This document shows, piece after piece, positions 46,941 through 60,500 of a stretch of DNA of 64,000 nucleotides. The notes beneath the pieces are model-generated. The model was not told the DNA's origin, did not search any database, and saw nothing but the letters and a program-made list of their open reading frames with translations. Position numbers and translations under genes: made by a program. The stretch comes from Lanius collurio (Eukaryota > Chordata > Aves > Passeriformes > Laniidae): NCBI GenBank assembly GCA_020086605.1, contig JACBWW010000083.1, positions 1,495,323 to 1,559,322 on the forward strand, given 5' to 3'. Numbering within the stretch: the stretch's first letter is position 1; each line of letters starts with the position of its first letter.

Positions 46941-49900
46941 CTACCAGAAACAGCAAAAGGTTCTTATTTTGTGTATTCATATTTGCCCTTGAATCACTCC
47001 AAAATATTCCCTGGTGGGGTTTTTTACTGCTGTGGATGAAAGTTTTGTGGCATGTTGTCTTAAAAGAAATGAAGACTGAATACAGGTACAGAGCTTCTGA
47101 GCAGTACTGTGGGCTGCCAGGGGCTCGGAAGCACTCAGAAAGTTGGTTGTTTCTCAGAAGGGGAAGAATGACTTTTTGCTCTTCATTTCCTCTAAGAGAA
47201 AGATGATTTCTGCAGTGAAGATCCTTACTGAGGCAAGTGTGTTGTGCTGGTTTCTGCCTTCCCTTGTGCTCCTCATGGGTGATGTCTCTGCCTGGGTAGG
47301 CTGGGTGATCTGGGAGAAAGGACTGACTGTGACCTTGGTGTGGGCACAGATATCATGCTCCCCAGCAGACAATGGGACTTTGGGCTTCGTGCTTAGACAT
47401 CAGTTTGGAGAGACAAGTTTTAAGTAGCTTTCTTGATAGTGAAGTGTTCACCCTGTATCCAAAGGCACAAGCCATCTCAGACTCTGCCCCACTTATCCCT
47501 GTTACCTTTATCTATGTACCTAGGGATGAAAAGGGCTGTTGGGAATGCCAGATACTCCTGCCAGCTTCTGACCTCCCAACATCACTGCCATGTAACATTG
47601 AGAAACCCATGTTCCCTTTACACCCTGACTCCTCTTGAGCCGGTTGCAGGGAGGTGAGGTCCTGCCCCCAGCTATTCAGGAATCTGACATTCATGAGTAC
47701 ATGTAACACCAGTAAAATAATGTATCAAAGGGTTCTCATTACTTGCAATAGGGGACAGACCTCTTTTTCTCCATGTAAAGAAAATAAATTCGTGGGTTTT
47801 TTGGGATGTAGGGAAGGAGGGCTGCAAGGATGTATTGAGGAGGGCTGGGACGCTGAAGGCATCATCAACCATCATGTGGAGTTGTTTTGAAAGTGGCATG
47901 TTAGAGGAGATGTTCTTCTCAGATATGCACACAGCCAATATAGAGTTGGATCCTGCCGAGGTAGGGAAGTGCTGAGCAGGTGGTGCTTGCTAGCAGCCCC
48001 AGGAGAGGAGGGTACACAGTGCCTTTTGGGGCTGCTTAGAGCATTGCAGGATGGAGTCCAGCATCTGCTTTTGCTATCTGCCCTCTCTCCCGCATCCTGC
48101 CCTGTGTGGTTAAGGTGCTGTGAGCTGCAAATGCAAATGCTGATAACAAAGCACAAACACCTCTGCAGCTGAATCAGGGTTTGATCTTAGCTGGTCACTG
48201 TGCTCCTAAATATAACAACCTAATCACAAGTGTGGGATGATTCCAGGGTCTTTGTGGGCAGCAATTGAGTAACAAGGCAGAGGACAGCTCAGGGCTGAGG
48301 CCCTGGCTGTTGCTTTGGAATCATTTTACTCCTCAGATTGCCAGGGCTATCACACCTCTGCCATGAGGGGCAGGGCTCATCCTTTGGGAAGAGGCTGCCA
48401 GCTCTGATGTCAGCCCCACTTCTGCCTTCTAGAGGAGAGAGTGGCCACTGGAGTCCCTGCCCCTCAGTGCCCGTATATTGAGGGCTGCCCACAACCTGAG
48501 CATCCAAGGGCTGCCTTACTGCTCAGCTCACCAGGGCTTTCCAGTCTCCTCAGGAGCATCCTCCCAATGGCAGCAAGGTGACCCAAACAGTGCTGGGAAT
48601 ACATTAGTTGTGTCCCCAAAGGGGGTCTCCTCAGCATCACTGAGGTTTGGACATGGTCCCTTGGGCTTGCAGCTCTGCTGTGCAGATGGCCAAGCCCCCA
48701 CACAGCCTGGGGCCACTGCCAAGTGCCTGATTTTATTTCTTTTTGTCTTAAAATTGCCATAGTCTTTGGAATGGCCAAGCCTGGTCTCCTCTCAGGCATC
48801 TGGTCTGATATCAAGCTCCTGCACACTGTCCCTACCATGGCAAGTTTGCCACTGGCAAGAAGCCATTTGAAAATTCCCAAGAACACCCCAGACAGCTGAG
48901 GGCCATGAGACCACAGTGTGGAGAAGCACCAGCTCCCCAAAGTCCTCATGCTGTGCCTTAGCCCCATCACACTCACCAGCATTTTCCAGGGCTCTTCAGA
49001 GTTTCCTCTAAATTTAACACATATGAGGGAAGTCACTACATGTGAAACTAAATGATATGACAAGTCATCATTTGATACTGTTCCTTAATGTGTTGGGACA
49101 GAGGAAGCCAATAACGTGTGAAACCACAGCGCTGAGTGTTGCAGAGAGTTTTTGCATAGCTATTCCTGAGCCCTGGCTTTCTCCAGCAGACAAAACCTTT
49201 CCAAAGACGTTTCTGTATGGCCACCTGCTTCACTGAAATGAGAATATCCTGTAGGAAATGTTGAAAAGCCCAAGTATGTCACCTGTCCCATTGCATGTAC
49301 CTTGATGGGGAGGCTGGAGCCTTGGATGGGCTGACAGATTTGGTGAGGAGGATGGGGCAAGGCTCCAGTTTTGGGTACCCAGAACAAACCAACACAAGCG
49401 GGCCAGCTTGTGCTGCAAACCAGGAAACTGAGTTGCTCCTTGGCAGCACCCTGATAGGAGAAACCAGGTGAAAAATATGACAGTGGGGATCCTGGCAGAG
49501 GTTTGTCAGTGGCAGCTCCTCCTCAGGAAACCATTGCTTCATACTGGCAATCCAGGCCCTCACTGCTGCAGCTGGTGGGGAGCAACCCTCAGGACCCATC
49601 CACTCTGCAGCACCTGGTCCTGAGGCTTCTCCAGCTCATGCTGGACCACCATGGCTGCTCTTCCAGGAGTGTTGGATCTGACAGGAGGTGCTGACCCAGC
49701 CCTGTGGCAGGCAGAGCCCCAATGAGCTGTTCTGGCACCATTGTTGTTCAGAGCTGGGCAACCCAGGAAGAAAGACCTATTGCAGGTGTGTGGGGTCATT
49801 GGCCCCTTGGGACATGCTCTGATGCCACCACACATGGATGGTAGGGATGGGAGGGCTGCATATCCCTGACTGGCTGCTGTTGGAACATGGGGGAGTGTAC

Positions 49901-51250
49901 CAGAGCGGGAAACACCATCTTGGGGAAAGTGGGGCATGATCCAGAGAGATGATGGACAAGAAAGAGAGGAACCAACACCAGAAGGAAGAGTCTGCCTTCA
50001 TGGAATAATCCCAGGGAAGATGAAGTCACATCTTCATCCAGTGATGAGCCCATCACAAAGAAACAAACTCTCTGAACACAACCATGCTCACCCACTTGTG
50101 AACCCGAACTAGCACAGTTCCTCCAGCCAGATAACCCCTGGGTAAGACAATGGGAAAATGTGATCCATTGCTTGCATTTCTATTGCCCTAGTTGTGGTAT
50201 TTCCACTGATCAGCAAATTGTCTCCATTTGTACTCAGGGCTCTGAGTTTTGTTTACTGAGAAAATATCCGGTTGCCTGCCCCTGTGATCTGTCAAAGGCT
50301 GGGAGCATCTCTGAAGGCAGCAAGGTGAAAGCTGCTGAGAAGAGAGTGATTTTTTGGGGTTTTTTGGGTGCCCGCTGTGGTTTCTTGACTAGGTTTTTAA
50401 AATGTGCTACTTGCCCCACATGCTCTTTACAATTAACAAAAGCCAGACGTTGTGCAGTGCTAAGAACAATACACTCAAATAGAAGATTTTATTCTGAGTC
50501 AGAAAAGGAGTTTGCCTGCAATGCCGTGGGAGGGATGCAGAAAGGAATCTATGAGAGAAACCTAAATTAAGTCACTTCAGCCCAGGGCCAGGGGCAGAAG
50601 GAAAATTGGAACTTTTCTGCCATTTGCTTTGTCACTTCTTCAGATTTTTCACTCTCCTGCATCTTCTGAGCTCTCATGTCTTCAGGACAACCCTGTCATC
50701 AGAGAGGAAGAGGGAACAGAAATAGCCAGAACACCACAGAAAACACCACCAGCATCCAGAGAAGGAAAGGTTGCATTGCGCTTTCTGTTAATTATCTACC
50801 TCAGTATGAATAAGAGAGAACTCTCGGAGTCCTGAGCAGTGAGAAGCAGGTTCAGAGAGAGACAAATGTGTCAATGCTTATGAAAGTCACATCCCCCTGT
50901 GGAAGAGAAGAGCAGAGCATGCCGGTTGTAGCCACCATAGTGGCAATGTCAGGCTGCAGCCCCATTGCTCGCCATAGTCCTCAGCCACGGAGACATCCGT
51001 CTGGAGATCAGCAAAAGTTCCAAGCTCCACCAGATGTGAACACAGGTGGTCCCGGTAGGTAGATCAGTTTAGACATACGGTTTCATCTCCCCTGTATTTT
51101 CCCTGCAGATGTGAGGAGACATCTGCCCCTCCAGAAATCTTCTCTGCCACCCTCCAGAGCAGCAAAGAACAATAGAAAAAGAGCAGCAGGGGTTGGCATT
51201 GTTCCCTGATCCCCCTTCCCTCCTTACCCCCTCACCTCCCTGCCCTTCTG
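46941..51250. other. intergenic stretch upstream of CD40LG
   Basis: No exon of a recognisable gene on either strand. I looked for the TEAD-binding Tondu motif of VGLL1, the next gene in human, and did not find it. A 199-codon minus frame at 48464-49063 shows no family motif and is treated as chance. Confidence 0.55.
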
Positions 51251-52335
51251 TATGACCCACTGTTGCACCCCAAGCCAGCCTTTTCCCCAGGGAACTGAGG
51301 TGGGTGGCGAGCAGGGAACAGCAAAGAAACAAGCCCCAGTGAGTCCGTGGATGATGGAGGGCCCCGAAGGGCATGTGGTTTTCATGCCACATCTGGGTGA
51401 CAATGCCAGCCTTGCCGTGCTGAGCCACAGAGAGCACCTGGCCTCGAAACTGCTGATGCTGAGCTTTGCCGAAGCTTCGAAACCACAAATGGCACTAGAA
51501 ACTTCTTGCTGTGAAGGCTGCACCTACTTCTCCCAACTTCCTAAAATAGAGCCCAGTGTGGGGAGGTCCACGGCCCCGGCCCTGTCAAACAAGCCCCTCT
51601 TGCCTGAGTCACGGCGGAAGGGAGCAGAACATCCCGTGCCTTCTCCCACTCTCGGTCAAGTGCCAAAAGCTGCTCTCCCTTCACGGGGTGCGGGGGCCTG
51701 CGCCCATCAAAACCTCAGTGAAACGCCCCGGCGACGCTCTGCCCTTTCATGTTGTGAAAGGAGAGGGGAGGGGAGGAGTGGGGGAAAGCAAAACCCGGGG
51801 AGGCTGCAGGACGGCTGGTGCCAGCCCTGCCTCCCACGGCGCGGCGCCGTGCAATGGGTGGGTGGGGAGGGTCCCAGAATTACCTTTGCATCTCTCCTTC
51901 CTCCCTGCCTGCCCCATTGGGACAAAAGGGTGGACGGGACTGCCTGTTCAGCATCCTGTGGGACACACAAGCAAAAGCCTCGAGAGGAGAGGGAGGATGC
52001 TGCTGTTCATCTCCCCACTGAGCCGCGACTGCAACTGGCTCCAAGCACTGGCTGGACTCCAAAAACAAGCCTTGCCACGGCAGAGCCACCTCAGCTCCCA
52101 GCACCCCGCAAGGGACCTTGGCCACCGGGTGGGACATGCCAATGCATCAAGGCATTGTGCCCCATGGACAGTTTCACAGGTCTTGACCAAAGTCCAGGAG
52201 GTGATGCCATATGCAGTGCTGGGATGGATGAGACCCCAAGGATTTTGTGTGGGTTCTGTCCTGGGACATGGGTAAGACACAATCTGAATCAGCTGCCGTT
52301 CTGCTCAGTCTCTCTCTCTTTCCTTCTCTCCATAG
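51251..52335 (+). other. GC-rich patch with a 366-codon open frame
   Basis: CpG density rises between about 51.55 and 52.03 kb. A plus-strand frame stays open from 51252 to 52352 (366 codons), and a second frame is open for 239 codons across the same DNA. That argues for low stop density caused by composition. A good donor (gtaaga, 52272) and an acceptor with a long pyrimidine run (tctctctctctttccttc to catag, ending 52335) frame a 64-nt intron-like segment. The predicted protein is Pro-, Cys- and Gly-rich with no domain I recognise. It may be an exon of an uncharacterised or non-coding transcript. Confidence 0.25.
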
Positions 52336-52409
52336 GTGGAGATTTGCGGTGAGCCTTCACTATGGCTGAGTCCTGGGCTGGCTGTGCCTGGTTATCCCAC
52401 TGGGGCGGC

Positions 52410-52484
52410 ACAGTGCCGCATCCTGCAGCAAATCATCTGGATCCTGATTGGATCCAGATGGTTTGCTGCAGGATGTGTCACTGT
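52410..52484. other. near-perfect hairpin, 35-bp arms and 5-nt loop
   Basis: The left arm 52410-52444 and right arm 52450-52484 are reverse complements at 32 of 35 positions. Two of the three differences become G-U pairs in the plus-strand RNA. The loop is tgatt. Each arm contains the core catcctgcagcaaa and a ggatcc next to the loop. Such a 75-nt stem could be a microRNA precursor, a long-hairpin siRNA source, or a palindrome made by template switching. I do not recognise a known microRNA in it. Confidence 0.85.
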
Positions 52485-52489
52485 CCCAA

Positions 52490-55400
52490 GGCAGATTTGG
52501 CAGCTACTCGTTCAATCTTTTGCCTGTTTCTTCTGCATTACACCACAATCCCCTGCCAAGGCAATATTATTGCAAATTACTCATTTTTTCCCCAAATCTT
52601 TCACATATCAAGCTCCACAAGGCTTTTGTCACAGGATTTTCTTACCCACTACAGGAATCACCTCTGTGGCTCTTCACTCATCCCCTTTCAGCCTTTGCTG
52701 TCATTTCTCCTCTTTCCTCATTGATCTTTGGATCCCCTGCAGGGGCTGTGCTCCAGCCTCCAGATAACTAGGATCTCACTGGGGTCACACACAGCCCCAA
52801 GGTGAGCAAGAGAGAGTGGCACTACTGTCAATGGCAGGAGATGAGCCAGACAGGGTGAGCAGCCAAAGGGGTGAGGGGCAGAAAAGGAACACTGCTCTGG
52901 CCTGAGAGTTTAGGGGAGGAAATCCTCAGCCCCTACTTGGGACTAACCAACCCCATGGAGAAGACAGCACCGGGAATCTGTGCTCAGATGGAAATTCACA
53001 TACAGCCATCTTGGTTGGGAGCCCAACCAAGACACTGCACCACACATGGTCAGAGGCAGCAAAACCAATCTTGAATCCCTTACAAAGCAATGCAGAGGCA
53101 GAGAAGTGCTGCCTTCCATGCATGTATAGACACTGCAATGGTGTCACACAGCCCTTTTTGCCTCGGAGCAGTAAGCCAGGGTGCTCTGAGCAGGTCATGT
53201 TGACATCACATGGAGCCCTTTCCCTGCACACTGCCGCTCCTGCTGCAGCTGCAGCTGCAGAACGATGGTGGGAATGCTCACCCCAGGTTCAGCCCCAGTT
53301 TGCTCCTTGGCCAGGCTGAATTCCTCCAGCCTTGGGGCATCATCTTGTTAATGAATCCACCATAAAATCCCTGTGAACCTCTGAGAGGAACAGCAGAGAG
53401 CAGAGAACAACTCTGCCATCTGCTGATTCCTCTGGCTCCTCTCCCTGCTCCATCCATCCCTCCATCCCTGCCTCACACAGCCACCTGGAAAATTGTGGCT
53501 ATAAATGAAGGGTCTCCATGCTGTGATGTTATGCCACAGTAGATGCCAGAGAAGCCCTGCAGTCAACACATCCTGCCTCACCTGCCCAGTGCCCCAGGGA
53601 TGTGGTCACAGCTCAGGCTGCAGAGCAAAGGGCTTTGTGGGGAGAAGAGCAAAGTAAAGCTGCAAAAGCTGCTGCTGACATAACAATCTTCTTTGTGCTC
53701 ATGCAAAGAAAAGTAAGCCCAGTTTCCATAAAGCACTTGCGTTTCAGGAATACCTCTGTCTGAAGAGACCTCAGGTGCAGATTTCCTTTGCAAGGAAGCG
53801 GCACCTCATGATTGGTGAGTGTCTTGTCAAGGTTCACAGTGGCTTTCCTCACAGTCCATGGGAGCAGGCTGGGTCAGTGTGTGCTCAGCTGAAACACTGG
53901 CAGCCACAGCGGGGAAGAGTGGATGACAGTCCCAAGCCAGCCTTGCAGCCCTGATACCATGACCAGAACGGGTGCAAAGCCTGGGTTTAGGCTAAGCACT
54001 GACCTCCCTCAGCTGGTTCTGCTGATAGTCAAACGAACATAGACAACTCCCAGGCAGAAGTGGTTGTTCCCCATTTTGTAGGAACTCCTGACTGTGGGCT
54101 TAGTACGGACACCTGAGCAGCACAATCAACTCAGTGTCACCTCAACAGTGAAATTAAAAGGAAGCAAGACATAAGAAACATCCCTGGTGCTATGAAAACA
54201 AACCACTCTGCCTGTGTGGGAAGGTACCTCATGGACTAAATCCTGGACACTAGGGCACGCCAAAGCAAAGAAGCTTTGGCTGCAGAGATTTGGGAATACT
54301 CCCAGACATAAGGACAAGGACATCACTGGCAGCACAGTGTCAGCTTGTGCCTAAGTTCACGCCTAAGCAGCACAGAGGCAGCTGTGTGTGTTAAGTGGGA
54401 GTGTTGAAGCACCAGAAAATAATTTTTTCTTTTGTTTTCCTTTACAGCAGTGTCCTGGAGCACTGGGGTGCAGGAGCTCAAAGGCTGGAGCACCAGGGCC
54501 TTAGCCCCAAATTCCCACCTCCGCACCAAAGCTCCAAGAGGGTTCTGAAAAGGAAAATAGTGGCAGTATGACGACAAATGCCAAGCTTGCACCTCTGGGT
54601 CTGGGGACTGCCTCTCCCTGTAGCACTCGGGGTATCCACCAGGTGGGGGATGAACACTCCCTGTGGCAGTGCTGCAGTGAGATGGTGTGACCAGAAGTAC
54701 TGACATAAGGGCCTTTAAGATTCTAAACAGTAATTTCTCTTTCTAAACAGTGAGAAAGCTGAAACCATGGTTGCTGTGTAGATGAGCTGCCCCACCAATG
54801 CCTTATTTTCCCAAGGCAGATTATTTCCTTTTCAACACAGGTACCAATGGCAAAAGGCTGGGTTGTGGCTTGAGCCCTCATTCCTGCTGGCACACTGTTT
54901 CCATCACAGCCAGCCACACTTGTCATCAGGAATACCTGCTTTGAATTTTTTTTTTGGTCACCACCCAAAGATCTGCAAGTCTCCAAACACCCTGATGAGA
55001 TGTCTGTGCTAAGCATCCTTTCTGCAAAGGGTGCTGCACACTTGAAAATCAGCAGTGAGGACAATAGGGGTGGTCATGTATGGCACCTGGTGATGGCACA
55101 ACATTGGATGGGGCAGTTCAGCATTCCCCTCTGCCCTTTTCAACCCAGAGGATATTCATTTCCAAAAGGTGGCTCCAGCCTTGGTGGATCACAGCCAGCA
55201 AGGCTCTGACATGCAAGCAGGACATCTCCAGGAGGATGCTGCAGCCCCAGCTCCTGCATCCTGCTGATGCTGGGAGCAAAGCTGCTACAGCTTCTAGGTA
55301 CCAGTGGCTCTTACTGGCAGATACAGAGTGCTTCTCGGAGCTCACTGTTAATTTACAGAGGCTGAGAGACCGCAGATCATCTCACATTTACCACAGGGGC

Positions 55401-58400
55401 CAGAGGTGCATCCAGATAGTGCCCACAGACCACCTGCCCTTCTTGGATCCCCACATCGGGCTCCTGTCCCACCACACTCAGGCTTTGATGGGCTGGTGGC
55501 TGGAAACCCCTGAATGTTTCAGCAGCTTCATCTTTGCCAGAGTTTTCCTGTAAGATGTGGAAAAAAAAATGTGTAGAAAAAACAGAGAAACTTGGCTTGT
55601 TCAAGCACTCTGTTTCAGGAGATGATGGGGCTAAAAAACCCCCAAAACTGAGATGAGTATCCACATGCAGGTCCCCCCAGATGAAGTCACACCAGAGGAG
55701 CAAGTTTCTTGTGGAGAAGACTCCTGCAAACATATCTCATGCATAATAAATCAGACAGAGCCATGTGCCTCATGGGTGGGTGCTAGTTATGGGCCCAGAT
55801 CACTATATCAAATTGCAGGGCCATGGGATTTCAACTTCTTTGCTGATGCTCAGGCTCATCCAAGGGTCCCCAGCAGCACATCCCCACACCCCCTTGGAAC
55901 AACCATGCCCTTACTTTCACTGATGAGACCTTGCCTGGGGATACATAGATGCTTTTCAGGACACAGGTTTTCTTTCCAGAGCAGCTCCTTATAAGCCCAG
56001 GCTGTCGGACATATTTCTCCTCACTTGCTTAAATGAGTCACAAAACCCCAGAGGCTGTAATTCCTTTTTAGCGACCTTATTTCAAAGTGGAAAACCTTTG
56101 GCCTAAAACCCCCTGCACACCTGGAGGGAAGTATTACACAGAGGTGATGCAGTCAGAGGGGCTTGAATGCTGGAATGGCCACTTGCTGCAAAACATAATG
56201 AAAGGGAAAACCCCAAAAACTCTGTTCAAGGAAAACATTACTGGCACTAAGCCTAAGGACAGGGAAAAAAGGACCATTTCTCCCCAGTGTTCTGGGAGGG
56301 GAAGATGAACATGAAACAATCACCATTTTGCTGAGCCACAAGAAAATCTACCCACATAAGAATTATGTTGTCATCTCTGTGACAGTAATTGGGGGAACCA
56401 TACCGGAAACCAAGTTCAGTGGTTGGACAGAAAGGAAAGCAAACCTAGAGCACATCCCAATCTGTTCCCTCAGCATCGGCCTCCTTACATCCCCTTGCAG
56501 GTCATGAGCCAGCCAGGATGTGCATCCTGTTTGCCTTTGGGATCTGGGCATATAGATGGAGAGATCTGGAAGGCAGAACACTCACTTTCTCTTGCTGCCA
56601 GTGTCTGATTGCTTATGATACCTTAGATAAGTCAGCCGGTCTCAATTTCATCACTGGTGAAATGAGGCATCTCCGTTGCTGGGAAGGGCAAAGATCAAGA
56701 GTTATAAAAAGCCAAATAGACTCAGCGTATATGGAGAAAAATCATTATGCCAGCTCTAATCTGCAAAGCAATATAATTTCAGGGTGGATTGTATCTCAGT
56801 GTGAGGCTGTCGGAAAAGCAAAATCTTTTTTTTCCCCAGGATGAGTCTGTTTTGGACACAATGGTAATTGCAGAGTGATATCCAAGTCCTTATGTCAAAA
56901 TTTTTTCATCTTACTTTCCTTCCCTGTCTTGTTGAGTGGCTGGGTGGGCATCTGGCAGCCAAGGTCAACCCACCACAAGGTCCCAGCCCTCCCATGAGCT
57001 ACTCTTGAGTTGCTACTCTGCAGTGGAGCTCCTGAGGAACATCACTGCCCTTCCTGTCTTCCTTACTCAGGAATTCACCCTAGTTTTCCAAGAACTGAGC
57101 TGAATCACTACAGCTAATAATGATGTAGTGCAATGCTGAGTCCTAGTGCTGCCACAAGTACACAACTGTGAAGCTCTGTTGCACTGACACATACAGAGTC
57201 TCTAAGTCACAGCCTGGATTTGGTGCAGAAAGGCAAATTTACTCCAAATTCCCTTCATAACAGCAGAGCATGCAGCCTCTGGGGTGGTTGTTGGGGTCTT
57301 TGAAAAGCGGACTCTGGTGGGTTTTTTAAGTTTTGCAGGGCAAGAAAGTCAATGGAACTGAAAGTCAGCTCACACCGCAGTACCCACCCATACAAAATTA
57401 TCATGAACCACAAAACCAGGTAATTACACAATCTCCTTCTAATATTTACCACATTTATTTTCTGAGCACTGGCTGCTGTGTAAAGCAGCCTCAGAAGACT
57501 TTAGGTAGAAGAGACCTCTTGGTCTGCAATAGGCTGAAAACCCGTTGAGCTTGTCCCAGACAGTAGAAGCACAAGATTCAGGTCTCTGAGAATGAGCCTC
57601 AGTTTTCAAATGATCCTGAAAGTGTTTTGTACAAACCCAGAGCTCTCACGTCATGTTCCTTCACATACCTAAGGTCACAGGGAGAAGATGTAAAGCAAGT
57701 TTTTTCCACCCTGCATGGTGAGGATGGACAGGCATCTCTCAGGAGAATAGAGCGTGAGGTTCAAGGTACCTGGAAAAAACTATATGGAAAGGCCAGATGT
57801 GATTGACAGCAGGCAATGGGCATCTCTAAGACAAACTATGTCCTTTTAGCCCATTTCAGGAACTGCCAAACACTGTAACCACTGATATCCACACCAGGTT
57901 CTCCAGGTTCTCTTTGGTCATGGCCAAAGACACTATCACACAGCAAAGATGTGGATAATCACTCCTTGCTCTTAGTAGATTTACTAAAACCCTGAGATAT
58001 CTCTCTCCAGACTTGGGAAGAAGCACAATTTACAACCCCTTCACACAGGTGGGGACATGCCACAGGGTGGGGACCCTTCTAGCATGGCACAGGAGCAGAC
58101 CCATTCCCTGGAAACCTTTGCTGCCACGTCCTCTTCACAGCCTTGGATAACCTGTGTTCATGGGATGGGGCAAATTTCTGCTCCATCCCAGAATGAGGAG
58201 GAAATTTCTTCCCTAACAGCTGCCACTACAACCCTTTGCAGAGTGGTGGCTTCTGCTGGGTGGAAAGGTGCCAGTGAGTCATCCATAAAATTATGCCTCA
58301 GGTAGGAAAAATGTCAGAGCTCTGCATGGGAAATTAAATGCTCTTGAAATTCCATAGCTGTCCTAGTGATATTAACGTACAAAATTAATGAGGAGCCCTT

Positions 58401-60500
58401 GAGAGTTTCATACATATGTCCAATGTGCAGCCTTGGTGAGCACTAAACCCCAGCACTCGCAGCTCTGAGCTGTGACTAAGGCCAAGGAATCACTGGCCAG
58501 ACACAATTCCTGAATTTCTGTGTCCCTGCAGCATGTGGTGGTGGCAGAAACCCTCCCTTGGATTGGCAGCACGTTGCCCAGTGGTTTTGGTCCACACACA
58601 CAACATTAGAGGATGTGAAGTGGGCTTGCATGATGCTCAGCACACACCAACACATGAAGCAAGGGCTGGATTACAATTCCAGTTCAGCCCAGCTGGAGCT
58701 CAGGAGACACCAGGCATAAAAGCATCCTACATTAAGATCACAGCTGCAATACTGACCTCCAAGAGTAGCTGACAGCCAAGGAAATTAAGGATCCACCTCG
58801 TTCACATCAAAGTTTGCCTGTAACTTCTTACACTGGGGGTTACATCCAGAGAGCTGCATTTAGGAGACACCTGTGCTTCCTGCTGTCCCCCACAGCATCC
58901 CTGAGCTGGGAGCACCACAGTTTGGTCACACACTGCAACAGAAACACTTCTTTCTCCTTGCTTCACCTTGTCTGATTCTTGCCAAGCTGCTCTACAGCTT
59001 CCATTTCCTTAGCCTTGAGAATTCACTGGTTTTACTGATGCAGTGCAGTAATGTGGCACTTCTCCAAGCTAAACCTGATGGAAAGTTTGCTTCCCACACT
59101 GCACTGTTTGACAGCAGCTCTGGGACACAGCATGGCTCCCTGGGAAGTAATGGTAGCTGTCAGAGCCTGGACCTTAGGAAGAAGACCTGGCTTGCCTGCA
59201 GTCTGTTACTGTCACCTTTTGAGGACTAAGGCATATGTAAAGCACTGTGCCTGGAGGAGGCATGAAGTTTGCATTATCCCTCTTCCACCGGGCATTGCAG
59301 GCAGCTTTATCAAGTATCTTCCTCTTTTATCAAAAGGCAAAAAGGTAGTATTTGTGTTCCTTGCCCTAAACCATTACTTATTCTTGGGTCTTTTGCTGTT
59401 TATACAGCCAATGTACTGTTCAAAGACTGCAGCAGTAGCAGAGTGTGACAAATGTCAAAGTCCTTGCATTCACTGAGCATGTTTTCATTCTGAACATCTC
59501 CAGACGAGCCTTGTCCTGATGGAGCCTCTTGGAATTACCATGCCAGCATCATGACAAGGCATTTGTCATGCAGGAGCTGCACCATGTATCTCTCACAAGC
59601 CCCCAGCAGCACTCACAAACCAGAGGCAAACTTCATGGCAGATGTGCAAATACACTGCGCACCTTCAGGCATACACAGTGATAATTGTCAGGTGCTGGGA
59701 TGTGAAGAAGCAGCCACATGTTCAGATTTGCTGATTAGATTGTTTTCACTCTCCTTGCATTGTAGTGGTGGAAGTAACACAAGGCAGGAAATAAAGAGAA
59801 AAACCCTGGAAAGCAAAGAGGGATGCAGCATTTGTTTGATCCAATGACACAGGAGACCATTGCACATGTGTGAAAACCTGTTGCAAAAAAATACATATAT
59901 ACCGGGGTGAGATCAATCAACCTTCCTGACTGAGCCATACTGACACAGCTGACTTCCCAAGTTAGGAGGAGATGTTCATCCTCTGACCCTGATACCCACA
60001 CACACCAGTAGCACCCAAGCACAACATAATAGCCCAGCAACCGCTGGAGTGTCACGGCAGAATGAATGATCACAGAAAGCACAATCACCAATCTTATTAT
60101 TTTTCCAAAGAGGTCAGCTAGGAATACATTAAATTTTTTGAAGAAAGATTTAGGGATGTCCAAGCTCTGAAAACAAACAAAAAATAATGGATCACATTTA
60201 TCCCTGGATATTCAGTTACACAGAGCATTCAGGAAAAATGTAAGACCAGACTAATTTCCTCCGTGGGCAGTAACAGTATCTTCTTTCATGCCATAAAGAC
60301 TACAGTATTTTTCCTGTATGCTAGATGATTGAAATAGAGCTACTTGATTTTAGAGCCACCTAGGAATTAAACCGAAGCAGTTGAAGTCATTGCTTCTGCG
60401 GGGCTCTTAGAGAAGTCCAGAAACAAACCAGATCTAAATGCAGGCTTGCAAGAAGGGCTCTTATTTTCACATCCAACCACATTTAATCAGTGAAAAGCCC
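52490..60500. other. intergenic stretch, nothing recognised with confidence
   Basis: There is a short (CTGCAG)n run near 53240 and a tccatccc-type minisatellite at about 53448-53470. A minus-strand hydrophobic frame at 59996-60166 with splice-like borders is discussed separately. I recognise no gene, LTR element or RNA gene. Confidence 0.5.

Noticed and set aside
48464..49063. 199-codon minus-strand frame
   Set aside because: No motif, no CpG or splice context, and no retroelement hallmark. Probably chance.
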